A stretch of DNA of 64,000 nt from Chryseobacterium candidae (GCF_004916905.1 NZ_SDLV01000030.1:1-64000); one strand, 5' to 3'; counted from the first letter of the stretch, positions 1 through 8,681 are shown. Made by a program: numbers and translations. Notes: generated by a model not told the origin, from the letters alone.

Positions 1-31
1 AGCCCGGCGGGATGGAACATCCCGCCGGGCT
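1..31. terminator. Strong GC-rich hairpin, probable terminator
   Basis: A 13-bp perfect stem (GCCCGGCGGGATG, loop GAA, then its complement) sits at the window edge. It is 20 bp past the stop of the minus-strand cca gene and could end that transcript, or a plus-strand gene outside the window. The T tract needed for the minus strand would lie before base 1, so direction cannot be settled. Confidence 0.6.
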
Positions 32-50
32 TGTTCGTATTTGTATTGAA

Positions 51-1469
51 TTAGATTGTCAGTCCCAATTTTTTTGCTTCAGCAATAACAAATTTTGTCG
101 CTTCTTCTTTTTCATTAGGAATTTCACCCTCAAGAATAGCTTCTTTCACTTTCTCTTTCAAGATACCAATTTCACGGCCCGGTTTAAGGTTAAACATTTC
201 CATAATCTCTTCTCCGGTGATGGGCGGCTGGAAATTTCTTACCTGATCCTTTTCTTCTACTTCTTTGATTTTTACCGCTACATATTCAAAGTTTCTTTTG
301 AATTTCTCCTGCTTTTTAGGGTTTTTAGTGGTAATATCTGCCTTGCAAAGCGTAAAAAGATCTTCCAGATTTTCTCCGGCATCAAATAAAAGCCTTCTCA
401 ACGCAGAATCTGAAGCATCATCAGTAATCAAAGCAATTGGTCTTGATGAAAGCTTTACCATTTTCTGCACATATTTCATATCACTTCCCAAAGGTAATTT
501 TAATCTTTGAAAAAGCGTTTTTACCATTTTTGAACCTAAAAATTCATGTCCGTGAAATGTCCATCCCGTTCCTTCTACAAACTTTTTAGTTGGAGCTTTT
601 CCTATATCATGGAGTAGGGCAGCCCAGCGAAGCCAAAGATTATCCGTATTCACAGAAATATTATCTACAACTTCTAGCGTATGGTAAAAGTTATCCTTAT
701 GGGTTTGTCCTTCTACTTCTTCTACGCCTTTCAGTTCGATTAATTCAGGAATAATCAGCTTCATAAGACCGGTTTGTTCCATCAGTCTCAGTCCGATAGA
801 TGGTTTTTCAGAAAGCATGATTTTATTGAATTCCACCATGATTCTTTCCATAGAAACAATCTTGATTCTTTCTGCTTCCTGCTGGATAGCTTTCAGAGAG
901 TCTTCCTCGATTTTAAAATTTAAAGTAGAAGCAAAACGCACTGCTCTCATCATCCTCAAAGGATCATCAGAATAGGTTTGCGCCGGTTCTAAAGGTGTTC
1001 TTAAAATCTCATTTTCAAGATCTCCGATTCCGTTAAACGGATCAATCAGTTCTCCGAAATTATTTTTATTTAAAGAAATAGCCATCGCATTGATGGTAAA
1101 ATCTCTTCTTTTCTGGTCATCTTCCAGGCTTCCGCCTTCCACTTCCGGCTTCCGGCTGTTTTCTGTATAGCTTTCCTTTCTTGCTCCCACAAACTCAAGT
1201 TCAAGTTCTTTATACTTGATCATGGCCGTGCCGTAAGTTTTGAATACAGAAACCTTTAATTTAGGATCTATATCCTGAGCTACGTTCTGAGCAAGCTCAA
1301 TACCGCTTTGTTCCGTTACAAAATCTATATCCGTAGAAGCTTTTCTGTTCATCAGAAGGTCTCGTACATAACCGCCCACAATGTATACGGACTGGTTATT
1401 CCTTTCTGCCGCTTCAGAAATGATTTTAAATAGTTTTAAATTCTTATTTTGATTAAGATTAATTTTCAT
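51..1469 (-). CDS. cca: CCA tRNA nucleotidyltransferase / poly(A) polymerase family, HD domain
   Basis: The 472-residue cytosolic enzyme belongs to the class II nucleotidyltransferase family that adds or repairs the 3' CCA of tRNA. The N-terminal head shows GGYVRD at 32-37 followed by the metal-binding DID motif near 47-49. RRDFTINAMA near residue 121 is the characteristic second motif. An HD-domain motif, LLHDIGK, lies near residues 284-290, as in bacterial CCA enzymes with a C-terminal HD phosphohydrolase domain. Length and motif order fit a full-length protein. It is the last gene of a minus-strand run and is followed by a strong hairpin. A CC-only or A-only enzyme, or poly(A) polymerase I, cannot be excluded by motifs alone. 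Confidence 0.93.
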   Translation of the reverse strand: MKINLNQNKNLKLFKIISEAAERNNQSVYIVGGYVRDLLMNRKASTDIDFVTEQSGIELAQNVAQDIDPKLKVSVFKTYGTAMIKYKELELEFVGARKESYTENSRKPEVEGGSLEDDQKRRDFTINAMAISLNKNNFGELIDPFNGIGDLENEILRTPLEPAQTYSDDPLRMMRAVRFASTLNFKIEEDSLKAIQQEAERIKIVSMERIMVEFNKIMLSEKPSIGLRLMEQTGLMKLIIPELIELKGVEEVEGQTHKDNFYHTLEVVDNISVNTDNLWLRWAALLHDIGKAPTKKFVEGTGWTFHGHEFLGSKMVKTLFQRLKLPLGSDMKYVQKMVKLSSRPIALITDDASDSALRRLLFDAGENLEDLFTLCKADITTKNPKKQEKFKRNFEYVAVKIKEVEEKDQVRNFQPPITGEEIMEMFNLKPGREIGILKEKVKEAILEGEIPNEKEEATKFVIAEAKKLGLTI

Positions 1470-1506
1470 CGTTAATAATAGTGACAGTTTCTATGTATGT
1501 TACCCA

Positions 1507-1851
1507 TTAATCATAATGAGCATACATTCTACTAATTTTTCCCTCTTCATTAAAAAACATGACTTCAACAGCATTTTTATTCATAATCGACTTATAAAAT
1601 AATGCTGCCGAATCTACTCCCGCAGTGGAATGTATCAGATCAAAATGAAGATCCGGAAATTTATCCAATGCCTTTCTCCAGTATTCACGAACTGCCTCTT
1701 TTCCTTTTAAAGAGCTTTCTTTACCGCCGGTAGCCAGTGCGATCATAGGAGTGGTGATCTCAATATCATCCGAATAATGGGAAAGTATATCCTCCAGATC
1801 ATGAGAATTCCATGCATTAATCCACAGTTGAGCAAATTCATGATGATCCAT
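1507..1851 (-). CDS. NTF2-like / SnoaL-like domain protein
   Basis: A small single-domain protein of 114 residues with the alpha-beta pattern of the SnoaL/NTF2-like fold: an N-terminal helix ending in AWNSHDLEDILSHYSDD, then ITTPM, and later EYWRKALDKFPDLHFDL. Members of this fold act as small-molecule isomerases, hydrolases or binding proteins, and the sequence here does not reveal a substrate. There is no signal peptide, so it is probably cytosolic. It is 37 bp upstream of cca on the same strand, which suggests co-transcription but not a shared pathway. Confidence 0.8.
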   Translation of the reverse strand: MDHHEFAQLWINAWNSHDLEDILSHYSDDIEITTPMIALATGGKESSLKGKEAVREYWRKALDKFPDLHFDLIHSTAGVDSAALFYKSIMNKNAVEVMFFNEEGKISRMYAHYD

Positions 1852-1958
1852 AGCAAATAGTTTATGAGTTGAGTTTGCAAAGATAGAATTAAAAAAAAGA
1901 AATCCTGCCGATATAAACTGACAAGACTCTAAAAAATTAACATAAAAGTTCAGAATTC

Positions 1959-2507
1959 TTATTCTCTAAGAACTTTTATCCTGTTGTCATTCCATATTTT
2001 GATTACTGATGAACCTGAGTATTTTGAAACCTTTTCTCTGTCTTCTTCCACTGCGTAATCTACAAGGCTGATCATCTCCTCAGAAATATCGGAGAATTTT
2101 AGCGGACTTTTCTCCCCACTGAAATTGGCAGAAGTAGATACTAAAGGTCTGTTCAGTTTTGTAATCAGTTTTTTACAGAAATCATTTTTTACCAATCGGA
2201 TTCCGATGCTTCCGTCTTCTGCAAGAAGTTCTTTGGGTAAACCTCTGGGGTTTTCATAAACAATCGTTACCGGCTTTTCACTCAGATCAATGATTTCCCA
2301 TGCCATTTCAGGAACATCCACCAGATCCTGTAGTCTTTTTTCAGATTCTACAAGGATAATCATGGATTTGTTTTTTTCACGCTTTTTGATGTCAAAAATT
2401 TTATTGACAGCTTCTATATTGGTAGCATCACAACCAATTCCCCATATCGTATCTGTAGGGTAAAGAATGGTTCCGCCGGATTTTAATATTTCAATAATAT
2501 GTTCCAT
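1959..2507 (-). CDS. Sua5/YciO/YrdC family, threonylcarbamoyl-AMP synthase-like
   Basis: A YrdC-domain protein of about 182 residues. The family condenses threonine, bicarbonate and ATP into threonylcarbamoyl-AMP for the t6A37 modification of ANN-decoding tRNAs. Diagnostic stretches are GGTILYPTDTIWGIGCDA near the N-terminus, KKREKNKSMIILV, and PLVSTSANFSGE. It has only the YrdC domain and no C-terminal Sua5 extension, as in TsaC-type proteins. I prefer the ATG at 2507 (MEHIIEILKSGG) because the fold begins there; an ATG at 2525 would add six residues. The upstream region carries REP-like palindromes. Confidence 0.88.
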   Translation of the reverse strand: MEHIIEILKSGGTILYPTDTIWGIGCDATNIEAVNKIFDIKKREKNKSMIILVESEKRLQDLVDVPEMAWEIIDLSEKPVTIVYENPRGLPKELLAEDGSIGIRLVKNDFCKKLITKLNRPLVSTSANFSGEKSPLKFSDISEEMISLVDYAVEEDREKVSKYSGSSVIKIWNDNRIKVLRE

Positions 2508-2596
2508 AATTGTATGTGAATTCAATCAGTGGATAAAGGTAGAAAATCTATGAATTTCAGGCAAAAAATAAGGATATAAATGTGCCCGTATTGATA

Positions 2597-2660
2597 GGTT
2601 TTGGCTAAAGCCAATGGAATGATATGTAACATAAAAACGGGCTAACGCCCGTTCCTACTG
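2597..2660 (-). repeat. REP-like double palindrome, copy A (reverse orientation)
   Basis: Read on the minus strand this has the family layout: a hairpin with core GGGCGTTAGCCC, a spacer of about 25 bases, then GGCTTTAGCC followed by AAAACC. It forms a head-to-head pair with copy B. The conserved ends and two short palindromes match six other copies in the window. Confidence 0.8.
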
Positions 2661-2710
2661 ATGTTTTTTATTAATCAGTGGAATATTAAAAAAAAACATC
2701 GAATATCTAA

Positions 2711-2779
2711 TTCAATAGTAATGGGCTTTAGCCCATTTAAATAAAAAGAGACAAATCCTTAGACTTTAGCCAAAACCTA
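2711..2779 (+). repeat. REP-like double palindrome, copy B (forward orientation)
   Basis: It begins TTCAATAGTAATGGGC, includes the palindrome GGGCTTTAGCCC, and ends GACTTTAGCCAAAACCTA. It stops one base before the stop codon of the RAYT gene, so the element and the gene are physically abutting. Confidence 0.8.
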
Positions 2780-2780
2780 C

Positions 2781-3209
2781 TCATATCTTAAAACTATATT
2801 TCTCAATAAACTCTCTATATTCATCACTAAAACTTTTTTTCTGATGATGCTTCTCCTGATTCTTAATGTAATTTCTTACAGAATCTACCATAGATTCAGA
2901 AACGGAGACTGCAAAATATTCATCCTGCCATGAAAACTTTCCTTTTACAAGATCATTCTTATTAATCCAATGTGATGATTCTCCCTTTATTAATTGTACA
3001 ATTTTTTCAATGTTCTGATTAGAACCCAGAGAAATAAGACAATGACAATGGTCTGAATATCCATTAATCATATCTAAAAATATCCCTTTTTCTGTAGCAT
3101 ATTCTTTAATATGTTTCCAGACCTTAAGACGTATGTTAAATGTATTGAGAAATGGATCTCTATTTCTTGTAGAAAAGACAAGATGAATATAAATTTTGAT
3201 AAAAGCCAT
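2781..3209 (-). mobile_element. REP-associated tyrosine transposase (RAYT, IS200-like Y1 family)
   Basis: The 142-residue protein has the Y1/HUH nuclease layout. It opens with IYIHLVFSTRNR, typical of IS200-like transposases. The metal-binding HUH-type motif is DHCHCLISL with His54 and His56, and the candidate nucleophile is Tyr114 in VRNYIKNQEKHH. Y1 enzymes cut and rejoin single-stranded DNA next to hairpins. This gene is bracketed by two inverted pairs of REP-like palindromes (2597-2779 and 3241-3453), the arrangement known for domesticated RAYTs and their REP/BIME substrates. The frame is intact. Bounded IS200 ends were not identified, so it looks like a REP-managing RAYT and not a free IS. 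Confidence 0.88.
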
Positions 3210-3240
3210 TTGTGTTGTTTTATCAAAAGTAATGTTTTTT

Positions 3241-3306
3241 AAGTTTCGGCTAAAGCCAATGGAATGGTATGTAACATGAAAACGGGCTAAAGCCCGTTCC
3301 TATTGA
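3241..3306 (-). repeat. REP-like double palindrome, copy C (reverse orientation)
   Basis: On the plus strand it reads AAGTTTCGGCTAAAGCC, a 26-base spacer, then ACGGGCTAAAGCCCGTTCC. It lies 31 bp upstream of the RAYT start codon and may overlap its promoter. Spacer and arms are nearly identical to copy A. Confidence 0.8.
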
Positions 3307-3383
3307 TGTTTTAATGATAAATGTATTATGTTTTGTATAGTGTCATTAAGATATGACTTCATGAATTATTAGAGCTGTTATTC

Positions 3384-3453
3384 TATTCAATAGAAATGGG
3401 CTTTAGCCCATTTAGATAAAAAATTACAAACCTTCTGACTTTAGTCAAAATTT
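3384..3453 (+). repeat. REP-like double palindrome, copy D (forward orientation)
   Basis: It starts TATTCAATAGAAATGGGC, includes GGGCTTTAGCCC, and ends GACTTTAGTCAAAATTTA, so the second arm is slightly degenerate. Together with copy C it mirrors the A/B pair on the other side of the transposase gene. Confidence 0.75.
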
Positions 3454-3480
3454 ATAATAATTAAAAATCTTTTTAATTTC

Positions 3481-3993
3481 CTACATCCATCCCAATTTCG
3501 ATAAATACCTTTCCTCAATAATATTCAGGTGGTGATAATTGTGACCTACAATAAGCTTTCCGATGGTTTCTACCGTAATTTCATGGCCATTGGCTGTACC
3601 TGTATTTTGTAGAGCAGAAGGTTGAAGCGTTTCCAGTAGAATCTGAGAAGATTTTCTTACCAGTTTGTATTCCTCCAGAAGAGACTCAAGAGTTCTTTCA
3701 CTGGCAAAAGATTGGTCTGCATATTCATTCTCGTCAAATCCCGGAAGGTTGTTTTTCTCTCCTCTTGCGAAAGCTAATATTCTATACTGGAAAACTCTTT
3801 CTGTATCGGATAAGTGGAGTAGAAGTCCTTTCAATGTCCATTTTCCTTCTGCATAAGAAAAATTAGATTGTTCTTCGGTAAGATTGGAATAAATTCCAAT
3901 GGTTTTGTCGGCAGATATCTGCAGTTCGTTGATCCAGTTTCCTGATGGAATCTGATCTAAGTATCTTTGAATATATTTTTGAAAGTCGGTCAT
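3481..3993 (-). CDS. DinB-family four-helix protein
   Basis: A 170-residue cytosolic protein of the DinB/YfiT-like superfamily, which forms a four-helix bundle with a three-histidine metal site. The spacing is visible as His60 (in GLLLHLSDTERVFQYR) and His151/His155 (in VGHNYHHLNIIEE). Bacterial relatives include bacillithiol or mycothiol S-transferases, but most are uncharacterised, so no substrate is assigned. The length is normal for the family. Its stop codon lies just outside the REP copy D, which does not disturb the gene. Confidence 0.85.
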   Translation of the reverse strand: MTDFQKYIQRYLDQIPSGNWINELQISADKTIGIYSNLTEEQSNFSYAEGKWTLKGLLLHLSDTERVFQYRILAFARGEKNNLPGFDENEYADQSFASERTLESLLEEYKLVRKSSQILLETLQPSALQNTGTANGHEITVETIGKLIVGHNYHHLNIIEERYLSKLGWM

Positions 3994-4073
3994 ATCATTT
4001 TTTCTTTTTGGGGTACGGGTTTTCTAGTTTCTAGATTCGGCATGGTGAGTGTAATGTATAAATTACTTATTAC

Positions 4074-4526
4074 TCATTGCTCATGATTAGTCCACTCGTA
4101 GAAATTTACGGAGTCATACAGTTCAAAGCCACAGGCTGGATAAAGCTGATTTCCGATATCATTGCTTTTTCCTGTTTCTAAAAGAATACCACATGCTTTT
4201 GATGAACGGCAGTGTTCTTTAGATTCTTCAATCAGCTTTTTAGAATAGCCTTTTCCTCTGTGGTTTACATTGACGTAAAGGTCGTTCAACAGCCAGTAAC
4301 GCTGCATTCTTGTAGATGAAAATATGGGATATAGCTGTACAAAGCCTGTCAGGATTCCGTTTTCTTCTGCAACAAAAATTTCGGAGTCCTTATTTTCCAG
4401 TCTTTCCTGAAGAAAATTGGCAGCTGCGGGAATATCTGATGTTTTATGATAAAATATTCTGTACTGATCAAACAATTCCGCCAGTTGTGGTAAGTCGGAA
4501 AGAACAGCTTTTCTTGTATTTTTCAT
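4074..4526 (-). CDS. GNAT-family N-acetyltransferase
   Basis: A GNAT-fold acetyltransferase of about 150 residues beginning MKNTRKAVLSDLPQLAEL. The acetyl-CoA pyrophosphate-binding loop is visible as NHRGKGYSKKLIEE, preceded by the beta-4 strand LLNDLYVNV. The open frame extends upstream to 4643, but that extension overlaps the end of the metB-like gene and has no GNAT character, so the internal ATG at 4526 is preferred. Substrate unknown. The protein is likely cytosolic and sits 67 bp downstream of the cystathionine gamma-synthase gene on the same strand. Confidence 0.88.
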   Translation of the reverse strand: MKNTRKAVLSDLPQLAELFDQYRIFYHKTSDIPAAANFLQERLENKDSEIFVAEENGILTGFVQLYPIFSSTRMQRYWLLNDLYVNVNHRGKGYSKKLIEESKEHCRSSKACGILLETGKSNDIGNQLYPACGFELYDSVNFYEWTNHEQ

Positions 4527-4593
4527 AGTATTGGCGGTGTTATAATAAAATGAGAAAGATGATGTAATCCTTCTCATTTTAATGTATGGTATG

Positions 4594-5733
4594 TTAAGAA
4601 AAAGCTTTCTCAAGATCTGCAATAAGATCTTCTGCATCCTCAATACCTACGCTTAAACGAACAAGGTCATCGGTGATTCCCAGTTCAGCACGTTTTTCTG
4701 CAGGAATTGAAGCATGTGTCATCAAAGCAGGATGATTGGCCAGAGATTCTACTCCTCCTAAAGATTCTGCTAAGGTGAATACTCTTACTTTTTCCAGGAA
4801 TTTGATCGCATCTTCTTTCTTTCCTGATTTGAAAGTGAATGACACCATTCCTCCGGATTCCTTCATCTGAGATTTTGCCAATGCATATTGAGGGTGAGAT
4901 TCCAATCCCGGATAAATTACTTTATCTACCGCCGGATGAGTTTCCAAATATTTTGCTACTGCAAGACCGTTATCAGAGTGTCTCTGCATTCTCAATGCCA
5001 ATGTTTTGATTCCTCTTAATACAAGATAAGAATCGTGAGGTCCCAAAATACCACCACTTGCAAACTGGATAAAGTGCAGCTTTTCTCCCAGCTCAGCATC
5101 TTTAGCAATAAGAGCTCCTGCAATCACATCGGAGTGTCCTCCTAAATATTTTGTTGCAGAATGCATTACAATGTCAGCTCCCAAATCAATAGGTCTCTGG
5201 ATATAAGGCGTAGCAAAAGTATTGTCTACAGCTACTAAAATATCTTTTCCTTTTGCAATATCTACAACCGCTTTGATATCTACTAATTTCATCAAAGGAT
5301 TAGTTGGAGTTTCTACCCAGATCAGTTTTGTTTTATCCGTGATAACATCAGCAATTTTAGAAGCATCGTCAAAATTCACGAAGGTAAATTTCAGCTGGTA
5401 TTTTTCAAAAAGTCTGGTGAACATTCTGTAAGTTCCTCCGTAAAGATCATCTACAGCAATCACTTCATCACCTGGATTTAATAATTTCAAAACACAGTCG
5501 ATCGCAGCAAGACCAGAACCGAAAGCTAAACCTCTCGCTCCGTTTTCAATACTTGCCAAAGAATCCTCTAATGCCTGTCTTGTAGGATTAGCAGCTCTTG
5601 AATATTCATATCCGGAATGTATTCCCGGGCTTTTCTGTGCAAACGTAGAGGTTAAAAATACAGGTACATTTACAGAACCAGTTGCAGACTCGTGGTGCTG
5701 CCCTCCATGAATTACTTTTGTGTTAAAATTCAT
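4594..5733 (-). CDS. metB: Cystathionine gamma-synthase/lyase family PLP enzyme
   Basis: A 379-residue Cys/Met-metabolism PLP enzyme that interconverts activated homoserine, cysteine and cystathionine. The N-terminus has the family pattern TKVIHGGQ and YEYSRAANPTRQALE. The cofactor lysine is Lys195 in HSATKYLGGHSDVIAG, and ETPTNPLMKLVDI and AVDNTFATPYIQ are further signatures. Length and motif order fit full-length MetB-like proteins. Sequence alone does not separate gamma-synthase (MetB) from gamma-lyase, so the symbol is a best guess. No riboswitch-like structure was recognised in the 135 bp to the upstream gldC gene. Confidence 0.85.
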   Translation of the reverse strand: MNFNTKVIHGGQHHESATGSVNVPVFLTSTFAQKSPGIHSGYEYSRAANPTRQALEDSLASIENGARGLAFGSGLAAIDCVLKLLNPGDEVIAVDDLYGGTYRMFTRLFEKYQLKFTFVNFDDASKIADVITDKTKLIWVETPTNPLMKLVDIKAVVDIAKGKDILVAVDNTFATPYIQRPIDLGADIVMHSATKYLGGHSDVIAGALIAKDAELGEKLHFIQFASGGILGPHDSYLVLRGIKTLALRMQRHSDNGLAVAKYLETHPAVDKVIYPGLESHPQYALAKSQMKESGGMVSFTFKSGKKEDAIKFLEKVRVFTLAESLGGVESLANHPALMTHASIPAEKRAELGITDDLVRLSVGIEDAEDLIADLEKAFS

Positions 5734-5868
5734 AATTTTTTGCTTTAGGCTTTGAACATTAAGCAGATATATCTATTGATTAATGTTCATTGTTTTTAAT
5801 AAAAGTTGCTCTAGCTGAATGCAAAAAGCTTACCGCTTACTGCCTCCTGCTTATTGCAATTGTATTTT

Positions 5869-6192
5869 TTACTTAATAGCAGATTTTACCGCAAATTCTT
5901 CTGCAATTTCCTCCATCCACTGCGCTACATCCTCTTCTCCGGTTGCTCTCTGATACGTGCTTCCTAAAGATATTAAAATCTGGTGGATAAACATCTTCAT
6001 CTGGTCTACAGGCATTTCCTTGGTCCAAAGATCAATTCTTAATGCTTCTCTTGTTTTATCATCCCATACGGAAATCATGGTAGCTTTGGTATCTTGTTTT
6101 TCTATACCACCATCCTGAGCATTCCATGTAATATTTTCCGGTACGTGATTTTCATCAAGCTCTACATCTATCGTAATCTGAGTCTTTCTCAT
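5869..6192 (-). CDS. gldC: Gliding motility protein GldC
   Basis: A 107-residue cytosolic protein starting MRKTQITIDVELDENHVPE and containing NITWNAQDGG and ALRIDLWTKEMPVDQMK, the recognisable GldC pattern of Bacteroidota. GldC is linked to gliding, but its biochemical role is not settled. It lies 32 bp downstream of gldB on the same strand, the usual gldB-gldC order. The presence of T9SS-sorted proteins elsewhere in the window fits a strain with a type IX secretion system, though many Chryseobacterium strains keep these genes without visible gliding. Confidence 0.93.
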   Translation of the reverse strand: MRKTQITIDVELDENHVPENITWNAQDGGIEKQDTKATMISVWDDKTREALRIDLWTKEMPVDQMKMFIHQILISLGSTYQRATGEEDVAQWMEEIAEEFAVKSAIK

Positions 6193-6224
6193 TTTTCTAT
6201 TTTTTCTAAATTCTAAAATTTTCT

Positions 6225-7208
6225 TTATTTAAGTTTCGGTTTATAACCGGATTGATTAAAAATTGTGGTAGCATCCATTTTCAGGAACTCTGTTAACTTC
6301 GTTTCAGGTTTTTCCTTAAGATATGCTTTACAGATCTGCCATCCTGTAAAAATCCCGATTTGCGGGGAAGATTCATTGTCGATTTCTGTATAAAACTTCG
6401 AGAATGGTCCGGGTGAAATAAAACGTTCTCCCAGTCTAGGATCATCGCCGAAGATCAGATTACTTTCTACAAAATAATTCCAGATATTCGCCTCATTACC
6501 GGCAGCCCATTCATATTGCTTCTGAGTATAATTCATTTTCAGATAATCAGGCGTATCCGGAAGAAAAGCATCCTGAAGAATCATTACTTTTCCGTTCAGA
6601 ATAATCTGATCAATGAATTTCTGATGATCAGGAGATTCTGTGACAATATTTTCTGCAAAAAGCTGTGATACCTTCGGAACAATATTCTGCGGGTTCATCG
6701 ATTTTTGAAAATACAGCTCCAGTCCTTTATAATTGGGATTTCCATCACCCATAAAACCGGTAACATCTATAAATAAGAGATTCCCTTTTTCATCATAAAA
6801 TATCGGATCCTGAACCATCTGTAGGGCAGATGAAAACAGATATACTTTGGGATTTTTAAATTGTGGGAAATAATACTTGATGTGCGAAAATAAACTCTGA
6901 AGCTCATTTTGCAGCTTTGTCTGATCTATTTTTCCAATAGCTTCCTTGTAGATTTTTATCTCTTCAGCATCCGCTCTTCTTTTTCCAAAATCAGCATCAG
7001 AAACACTTCCCTGAAACCACGGGAACTTAGCTTTAAACTGATCCAGAGGAATATCCGGATTGTAAAATTCTTTGGAAATATCTGTGATGTCAACTTTTTG
7101 GGCAGTTTGTTTTACTTCTACCTTCCATTGATTTTCAGGTTCTTTTTTGCAGGAAATAAGTCCGGCAGCTAAAAGAGAAGAAAGTGCAATATATCTAAAA
7201 ATCTTCAT
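6225..7208 (-). CDS. gldB: Gliding motility lipoprotein GldB
   Basis: A 327-residue lipoprotein. The signal peptide MKIFRYIALSSLLAAGLISC ends in a lipobox with Cys20, followed by KKEPENQW. The body contains ITDISKEFYNPDIPLDQF, DVTGFMGDGNPNYKG and YTQKQYEWAAGNEANIWNY, typical of the GldB family. It is expected to be envelope anchored. The family is required for gliding in Flavobacterium and is conserved in many non-gliding relatives. It is the first gene of a gldB-gldC unit and diverges from the LRR protein gene with only 52 bp between start codons. Confidence 0.93.
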   Translation of the reverse strand: MKIFRYIALSSLLAAGLISCKKEPENQWKVEVKQTAQKVDITDISKEFYNPDIPLDQFKAKFPWFQGSVSDADFGKRRADAEEIKIYKEAIGKIDQTKLQNELQSLFSHIKYYFPQFKNPKVYLFSSALQMVQDPIFYDEKGNLLFIDVTGFMGDGNPNYKGLELYFQKSMNPQNIVPKVSQLFAENIVTESPDHQKFIDQIILNGKVMILQDAFLPDTPDYLKMNYTQKQYEWAAGNEANIWNYFVESNLIFGDDPRLGERFISPGPFSKFYTEIDNESSPQIGIFTGWQICKAYLKEKPETKLTEFLKMDATTIFNQSGYKPKLK

Positions 7209-7260
7209 TATTTTTACATGGAATTTAAGTTTACAAAAATAAGGATTAAATACACAATTA

Positions 7261-7899
7261 ATGATGAAAATAAAAATATTTACAACCGTTTGCCTTATTT
7301 CAGGACTTCCTTTTTTCTATGGACAATCACTTGAATTTAAAGATAAAAACTTTGAAAAAGCAGTACTCGAAAATTTTGACGTGAATAAAAACGGAGTGCT
7401 TGAATCCACTGAAGCTGGTATGATTACGAATCTGTTTCTTGTTAAAAAGGGAATTACTACCACAGAAGATCTGCATCTTTTTAAAAATGTAAAAATGATT
7501 GTCCTTGATGATAATATGATCCCGAATATTGTAGTAAATAATCTTGATCAGCTGGAATTGTTTTCGTGCACACAATGTAAAATATCCTCATTCAAAGCAG
7601 AAAACCTGAAAAATTTAACCTCATTATACCTGGATAATAACCTGTTGGAAAGTATTTCGCTGACAGGAATTCCAAAAATTGATCAATTAACATTATCTTT
7701 AAATCAATTAAAAACAATAAATCTGCTTCAGTTTAAAGTATTAAGAAAACTGAATGTAGAACATAATAAGCTTCAGCAAATTGATATTTCCGGTAATTCT
7801 GCCTTACAAACCCTTAATATAGCAGGGAATAAGATAAGAAAAACAGATATAAAAAAAAGCACAAAAGCAGAGGTGACCATTTTTGGAGCTGAAGAATAA
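7261..7899 (+). CDS. Secreted leucine-rich-repeat protein with EF-hand-like loop
   Basis: The 212-residue protein has an N-terminal signal peptide (hydrophobic residues 4-20, ending FFYGQ). Residues 40-51, DVNKNGVLESTE, read as an EF-hand calcium loop. After this come about six leucine-rich repeats of the LxxLxLxxN type, for example LTSLYLDNNLLESI and LRKLNVEHNKLQQI. LRR arrays usually mediate protein binding, and the combination suggests a secreted or periplasmic calcium-dependent binding protein. No T9SS sorting tail is seen. It is followed by a GNAT gene after 11 bp. The specific partner is unknown. Confidence 0.8.
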   Translation: MMKIKIFTTVCLISGLPFFYGQSLEFKDKNFEKAVLENFDVNKNGVLESTEAGMITNLFLVKKGITTTEDLHLFKNVKMIVLDDNMIPNIVVNNLDQLELFSCTQCKISSFKAENLKNLTSLYLDNNLLESISLTGIPKIDQLTLSLNQLKTINLLQFKVLRKLNVEHNKLQQIDISGNSALQTLNIAGNKIRKTDIKKSTKAEVTIFGAEE

Positions 7900-7910
7900 A
7901 ACTAATCATT

Positions 7911-8441
7911 ATGAAAATAGAAACTGAACGACTTATTTTAAGAAAGCTCGAAGATGATGATTTTGAACGCGTATTTCTGCTGGATTCCAATCCTGAAGTC
8001 ATGAAATACATTGGTGTACCGGTTTTGAAGGATATCAATGAATCAAAAAAGGTCATCAGCATGATTCAGAAACAGTATGAGGAAAATGGAGTCGGAAGAT
8101 TTGGAGTGGTGGAAAAAGAAAGCGGACTTCTGATAGGTTGGAGCGGGTTGAAATTACTTACCCATGAAACCAATGGGTACAAAAATGTATTGGAACTGGG
8201 ATACCGTTTTCTGCCGGAATCATGGGGAAAAGGGTATGCCACGGAATCTGGAAAAGCTTCTCTGGAGTATGGTTTTAATGATCTTAATGCAGAAGTTATT
8301 TATGCGTATGCTCATTCCGAACATGATGCTTCCAACCATATTTTAAGAAAATTAGGATTTGAAAAAACCAGTGAATTTGAAGAACCTGACGGAATTTGCT
8401 TCTGGTACGAACTGAAGCGGGAAAACTATAATAAAAAATGA
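7911..8441 (+). CDS. GNAT-family N-acetyltransferase (RimJ/RimL-like)
   Basis: A 176-residue acetyltransferase opening IETERLILRKLEDDDFERVF, the signature of the RimJ/RimL group that modifies ribosomal-protein N-termini or small molecules. The acetyl-CoA-binding segment is RFLPESWGKGYATESG, followed by VIYAYAHSEHDASNHILRKL, the usual C-terminal motif. The protein is full length and cytosolic. Substrate cannot be assigned. It lies 11 bp after the LRR gene, so the two may be co-transcribed. The next 250 bp appear to hold only a decayed coding remnant. Confidence 0.9.
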   Translation: MKIETERLILRKLEDDDFERVFLLDSNPEVMKYIGVPVLKDINESKKVISMIQKQYEENGVGRFGVVEKESGLLIGWSGLKLLTHETNGYKNVLELGYRFLPESWGKGYATESGKASLEYGFNDLNAEVIYAYAHSEHDASNHILRKLGFEKTSEFEEPDGICFWYELKRENYNKK

Positions 8442-8445
8442 TAAC

Positions 8446-8681
8446 AGTATAACAGGAAGAGAAAAAGACGACCAAACAGATTTTTCAATTGGCAGAAGAA
8501 GCTTTCATAGAAATGAAACCTGCGAGATTGCCGTGCATATTCTCTTTACAAAAAAACAAGTAATTTTGGAATTTCTTTTCCATTCGATATTCCGGAAGAA
8601 AACGGAATGGCTGTAGAATTGGTAAAAGACAGATTAAAAGATAAAAAAAGAGGAGCGAATACCCTCATGAATTTGAAATAG
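8446..8681 (+). pseudogene. Possible decayed coding remnant of unknown family
   Basis: No intact gene occupies this gap, but translated fragments in shifted frames look protein-like, for example QIFQLAEEAFIEMKP and, one frame over, FPFDIPEENGMAVELVKDR ending at a stop at 8679-8681. At least one frameshift would be needed to join them. I cannot name the family, and chance open frames remain possible. Confidence 0.3.

Noticed and set aside
5734..5868. Riboswitch upstream of the metB-like gene
   Set aside because: No conserved SAM or other riboswitch core or terminator-antiterminator pair was recognisable in the 135-bp gap.
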